DNA of 64,000 nt, from contig NZ_LDPY01000001.1 in NCBI RefSeq assembly GCF_001038505.1, positions 868,001-932,000 on the forward strand, written 5' to 3'. The notes under the pieces are model-generated. The model searched no databases, was not told the origin of the DNA, and was given only the letters and a program-made list of their open reading frames with translations. This stretch comes from Puniceibacterium sp. IMCC21224 (GTDB lineage: Bacteria > Pseudomonadota > Alphaproteobacteria > Rhodobacterales > Rhodobacteraceae). Below, in pieces: positions 62,351 through 64,000 of the stretch (the stretch's first letter is position 1; each line of letters begins with the position of its first letter). Position numbers and translations under genes: made by a program.

Positions 62351-63494
62351 GAATCACCACCTGGTTGTTGCGTACAGTCGCGACTGCCAGGGCACGCTGG
62401 TTTGTGCCGTCAGCCAGCAGACGGAATACACCGCCTGTCCCCTGGAAACCAGCGGATTGCGTCAATGCCTTTGCAGTCAGTGCATCCTTGCGCCCGGCTT
62501 TGACCAACGCGCCGATGGCGGCGATGCCGTCAAACGCCAACCCGCCCAGGTTATGCGGCTGCGATCCGTAGGCCTGAGCGTAGCGGGCGCTGAAGTTCTG
62601 CGCCATGCTGGTATCGGGCATCGCGAAATAGCTGCCGTTGATGCCGGGCAGGTGGAACCCGTCCGAACGAATGTCCCAGCGGGTCAGGCCGATGTATTGC
62701 GTGCTTGCGGGGCTGATGCCCTGTTCGGGCGCCAGCTGCAGCACAACGGACAGGCCGCCGTCCCAATCATCAGTCAGAAAAATGGATTGGGCCGCGCCGC
62801 TGTCGACCAACCCTTTGACCCGGCCGACGGCAGCCGTCAGGCTTTCGGTATTGAGCGCATAGGCTTCGGCCCCGACGACCGTTGCGCCTGTGCGCGCGGC
62901 GGCCGTGGTGATCGCGTTGCGTGCGACCTGTCCCGGCACGTTGTCTGTATAGAGCACGGCAACATCGCCTTTGCCCTGGCTGCGTGCATAGCTGAGCAGC
63001 CGGGTGGCGGTGTTGTCAAACGTCGACCCAAGGACAAAGACGTTGCCGCCCGCAATCGCGGTGTTGTTGGAGAAGCTGAGCACGTTGATACCTTCGTCAG
63101 CGACAGCAACCCCGGCGGCGTTGGCGGCATTCTGAAACAGCGGGCCAAGGATGATCTTTGCACCTTCGTCAACGGCACGCTGGGCTTGCGCTGCGGCGGT
63201 GTCGGCCTGACCGGCGGTGTCATAGACGCGCAGATCAATGTTGACGCCGCCAAGGTCTGCGATGGCCAGCCGCGCAGCATTTTCAAGGCTGCGCGCCACC
63301 GAGGCGGCACCGGGATCCGACTTTGGAACCAGTAGGGCGACCTGAACCGGCGCATTCGGGTTTATCGACGGTCCGCCGCCCGATGATCCGAGATCGGACA
63401 GGCCTATCGGAGCGCAGGCGGTCAGAACCGCGACAGAGGCGATTCCGGCGACGCGGCGCAACACCTTGCGGGCAGGGGACAAAACAGCAAACAT
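62310..63494 (-). CDS. LppC/LpoA-like lipoprotein (penicillin-binding protein activator)
   Basis: A 394-residue lipoprotein starting at ATG 63494. The signal ends in the lipobox LTAC with Cys27. The mature part is a type I periplasmic-binding fold (VQVALLVPKSDPGAASVARSLENAARLAI; GAKIILGPLFQNAANAAGVAV; YIGLTRWDIRSDGFHLPGING), as in LpoA C-terminal domains and branched-chain substrate-binding proteins. It probably supports peptidoglycan synthesis at the outer membrane. rsmI is divergent, the common bacterial arrangement. Confidence 0.88.
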   Translation of the reverse strand: MFAVLSPARKVLRRVAGIASVAVLTACAPIGLSDLGSSGGGPSINPNAPVQVALLVPKSDPGAASVARSLENAARLAIADLGGVNIDLRVYDTAGQADTAAAQAQRAVDEGAKIILGPLFQNAANAAGVAVADEGINVLSFSNNTAIAGGNVFVLGSTFDNTATRLLSYARSQGKGDVAVLYTDNVPGQVARNAITTAAARTGATVVGAEAYALNTESLTAAVGRVKGLVDSGAAQSIFLTDDWDGGLSVVLQLAPEQGISPASTQYIGLTRWDIRSDGFHLPGINGSYFAMPDTSMAQNFSARYAQAYGSQPHNLGGLAFDGIAAIGALVKAGRKDALTAKALTQSAGFQGTGGVFRLLADGTNQRALAVATVRNNQVVILDPAPRSFGGAGF

Positions 63495-63581
63495 GGCGGG
63501 CAACTCCCTCGTTGATGGGCGCGGGTCAGTGCCGCGCATCTTTGCGGGCAATCATAGACAAGCCAGAGGACGGGTCCAGAG

Positions 63582-64000
63582 ATGAATTGGCAAACGGGCA
63601 GATTGACGCCGGGGCTGTATCTGGTGGCGACACCCATTGGCAACGCACGCGACATCACGCTGCGCGGCCTTGATATTCTGGCAAGCGCCGATGTGCTGGC
63701 TGCCGAAGATACGCGCAGCTTGCGGCGGCTGCTGGAAATTCATGGGGTGGCGCTGAGCGACCGCCCTTTGCTGGCCTATCACGATCACAACGGCGCCCGG
63801 ATGCGGCCGCGCATCCTGAGTGAGCTGGAGGCAGGCCGATCGGTAGCCTATGCGTCCGAAGCAGGCACCCCGATGATTTCAGACCCAGGGTTTGATCTAA
63901 TGCGGGCGGCGGTAGCCGATGGATACGCCGCGACCTCTGCGCCCGGCGCTTCGGCTGTGGTGACGGCGCTGACGCTGGCGGGACTGCCCACCGATCGATT
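63582..64000 (+). CDS. rsmI: 16S rRNA (cytidine(1402)-2'-O)-methyltransferase, 3' end outside window
   Basis: The frame opens at ATG 63582 and has no stop before the window ends, giving 139 residues. LTPGLYLVATPIGNARDITLRGLDILASADVL (split), AEDTRSLRRLLEIHG and SEAGTPMISDPGFDLMRAA are unmistakable RsmI motifs, with the SAM site. The gene diverges from the LppC-like gene, 87 bp apart, which is the standard context. Confidence 0.95.
   Translation, partial: MNWQTGRLTPGLYLVATPIGNARDITLRGLDILASADVLAAEDTRSLRRLLEIHGVALSDRPLLAYHDHNGARMRPRILSELEAGRSVAYASEAGTPMISDPGFDLMRAAVADGYAATSAPGASAVVTALTLAGLPTDR

Noticed and set aside
61995..63335. 446-codon open frame on the plus strand
   Set aside because: It is antisense to glnD and the LppC-like gene, both recognised by family motifs.

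Overview
The window reads as a GC-rich alphaproteobacterial chromosome, most likely a Rhodobacteraceae (roseobacter-type) genome. The right half (about 38.4-64 kb) carries core genes with the size and character of that family: murA with a DUF2948 gene, an acyl-CoA oxidation cluster, trpB, a DUF2237 gene, pth, rplY, a lactate oxidase-type gene, glnD, an LppC-type lipoprotein and rsmI. The left half is horizontally acquired: a prophage structural module followed by an AT-richer accessory island and insertion-sequence debris. It ends at a serine-recombinase remnant abutting a tRNA-Thr(GGT) gene.

Prophage, 1-19.0 kb (+ strand). The order is portal (cut by the window edge), ClpP-type maturation protease, decoration protein, lambda-type major capsid protein, head-tail joining and completion proteins, tail terminator, tail tube, tail-assembly chaperones with a programmed -1 frameshift, tape measure, then the four gene-transfer-agent-like tail-tip genes (gp12, gp13, gp14 peptidase, gp15 megatron). 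A C1q-tipped fibre and a lysis cassette (holin-like, M15 endolysin, nested spanins) follow. Two genes inside the head/tail operon point the other way. One encodes a PD-(D/E)XK-like nuclease and the other a caspase/CHAT-like protease, so both look like defence cargo. A decayed second copy of the fibre tip lies after the spanins.

Accessory island, 19.0-33.7 kb. Minus-strand units encode (i) a TerB/DnaJ-type co-chaperone, a TRAFAC-like GTPase with zinc ribbons, a GAP1-like protein and small membrane proteins, resembling the predicted GTPase-centred conflict systems; and (ii) a soluble VirD4/TraG-like ATPase, membrane proteins, a DUF4258 protein and a protein with a permuted-papain (LRAT/PPPDE-like) His/Cys pair. 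Five of these units share a tandem element, TTGAGA-N4-TTGAGA, always with exact 10-bp phase and 65-96 bp upstream of a minus-strand start codon. This points to one regulon and is the most striking signal in the window. A divergent plus-strand pair encodes an unknown 342-residue protein and a TPR-CHAT protease.

Mobile debris, 33.9-38.45 kb. Two complete 1197-bp IS3-family elements with clear inverted repeats and target duplications, an IS5/IS1182-like transposase remnant with an inserted hairpin, a fragment of a third IS3 element, and the C-terminal third of a large serine recombinase whose stop codon lies inside tRNA-Thr.

Core region, 38.4-64 kb. The fatty-acid oxidation cluster (FadJ-like, thiolase, a DmdC-like acyl-CoA dehydrogenase, an N-terminally truncated second dehydrogenase, GST, two cupins, SnoaL-like protein) ends at two MerR regulators and two hotdog thioesterases. 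A 25-bp intergenic motif (TTTGCGTATTT...GAGAAGAAG) occurs three times, twice just 3' of minus-strand genes. All assignments rest on reading the sequence and on knowledge of families; no database search was run.
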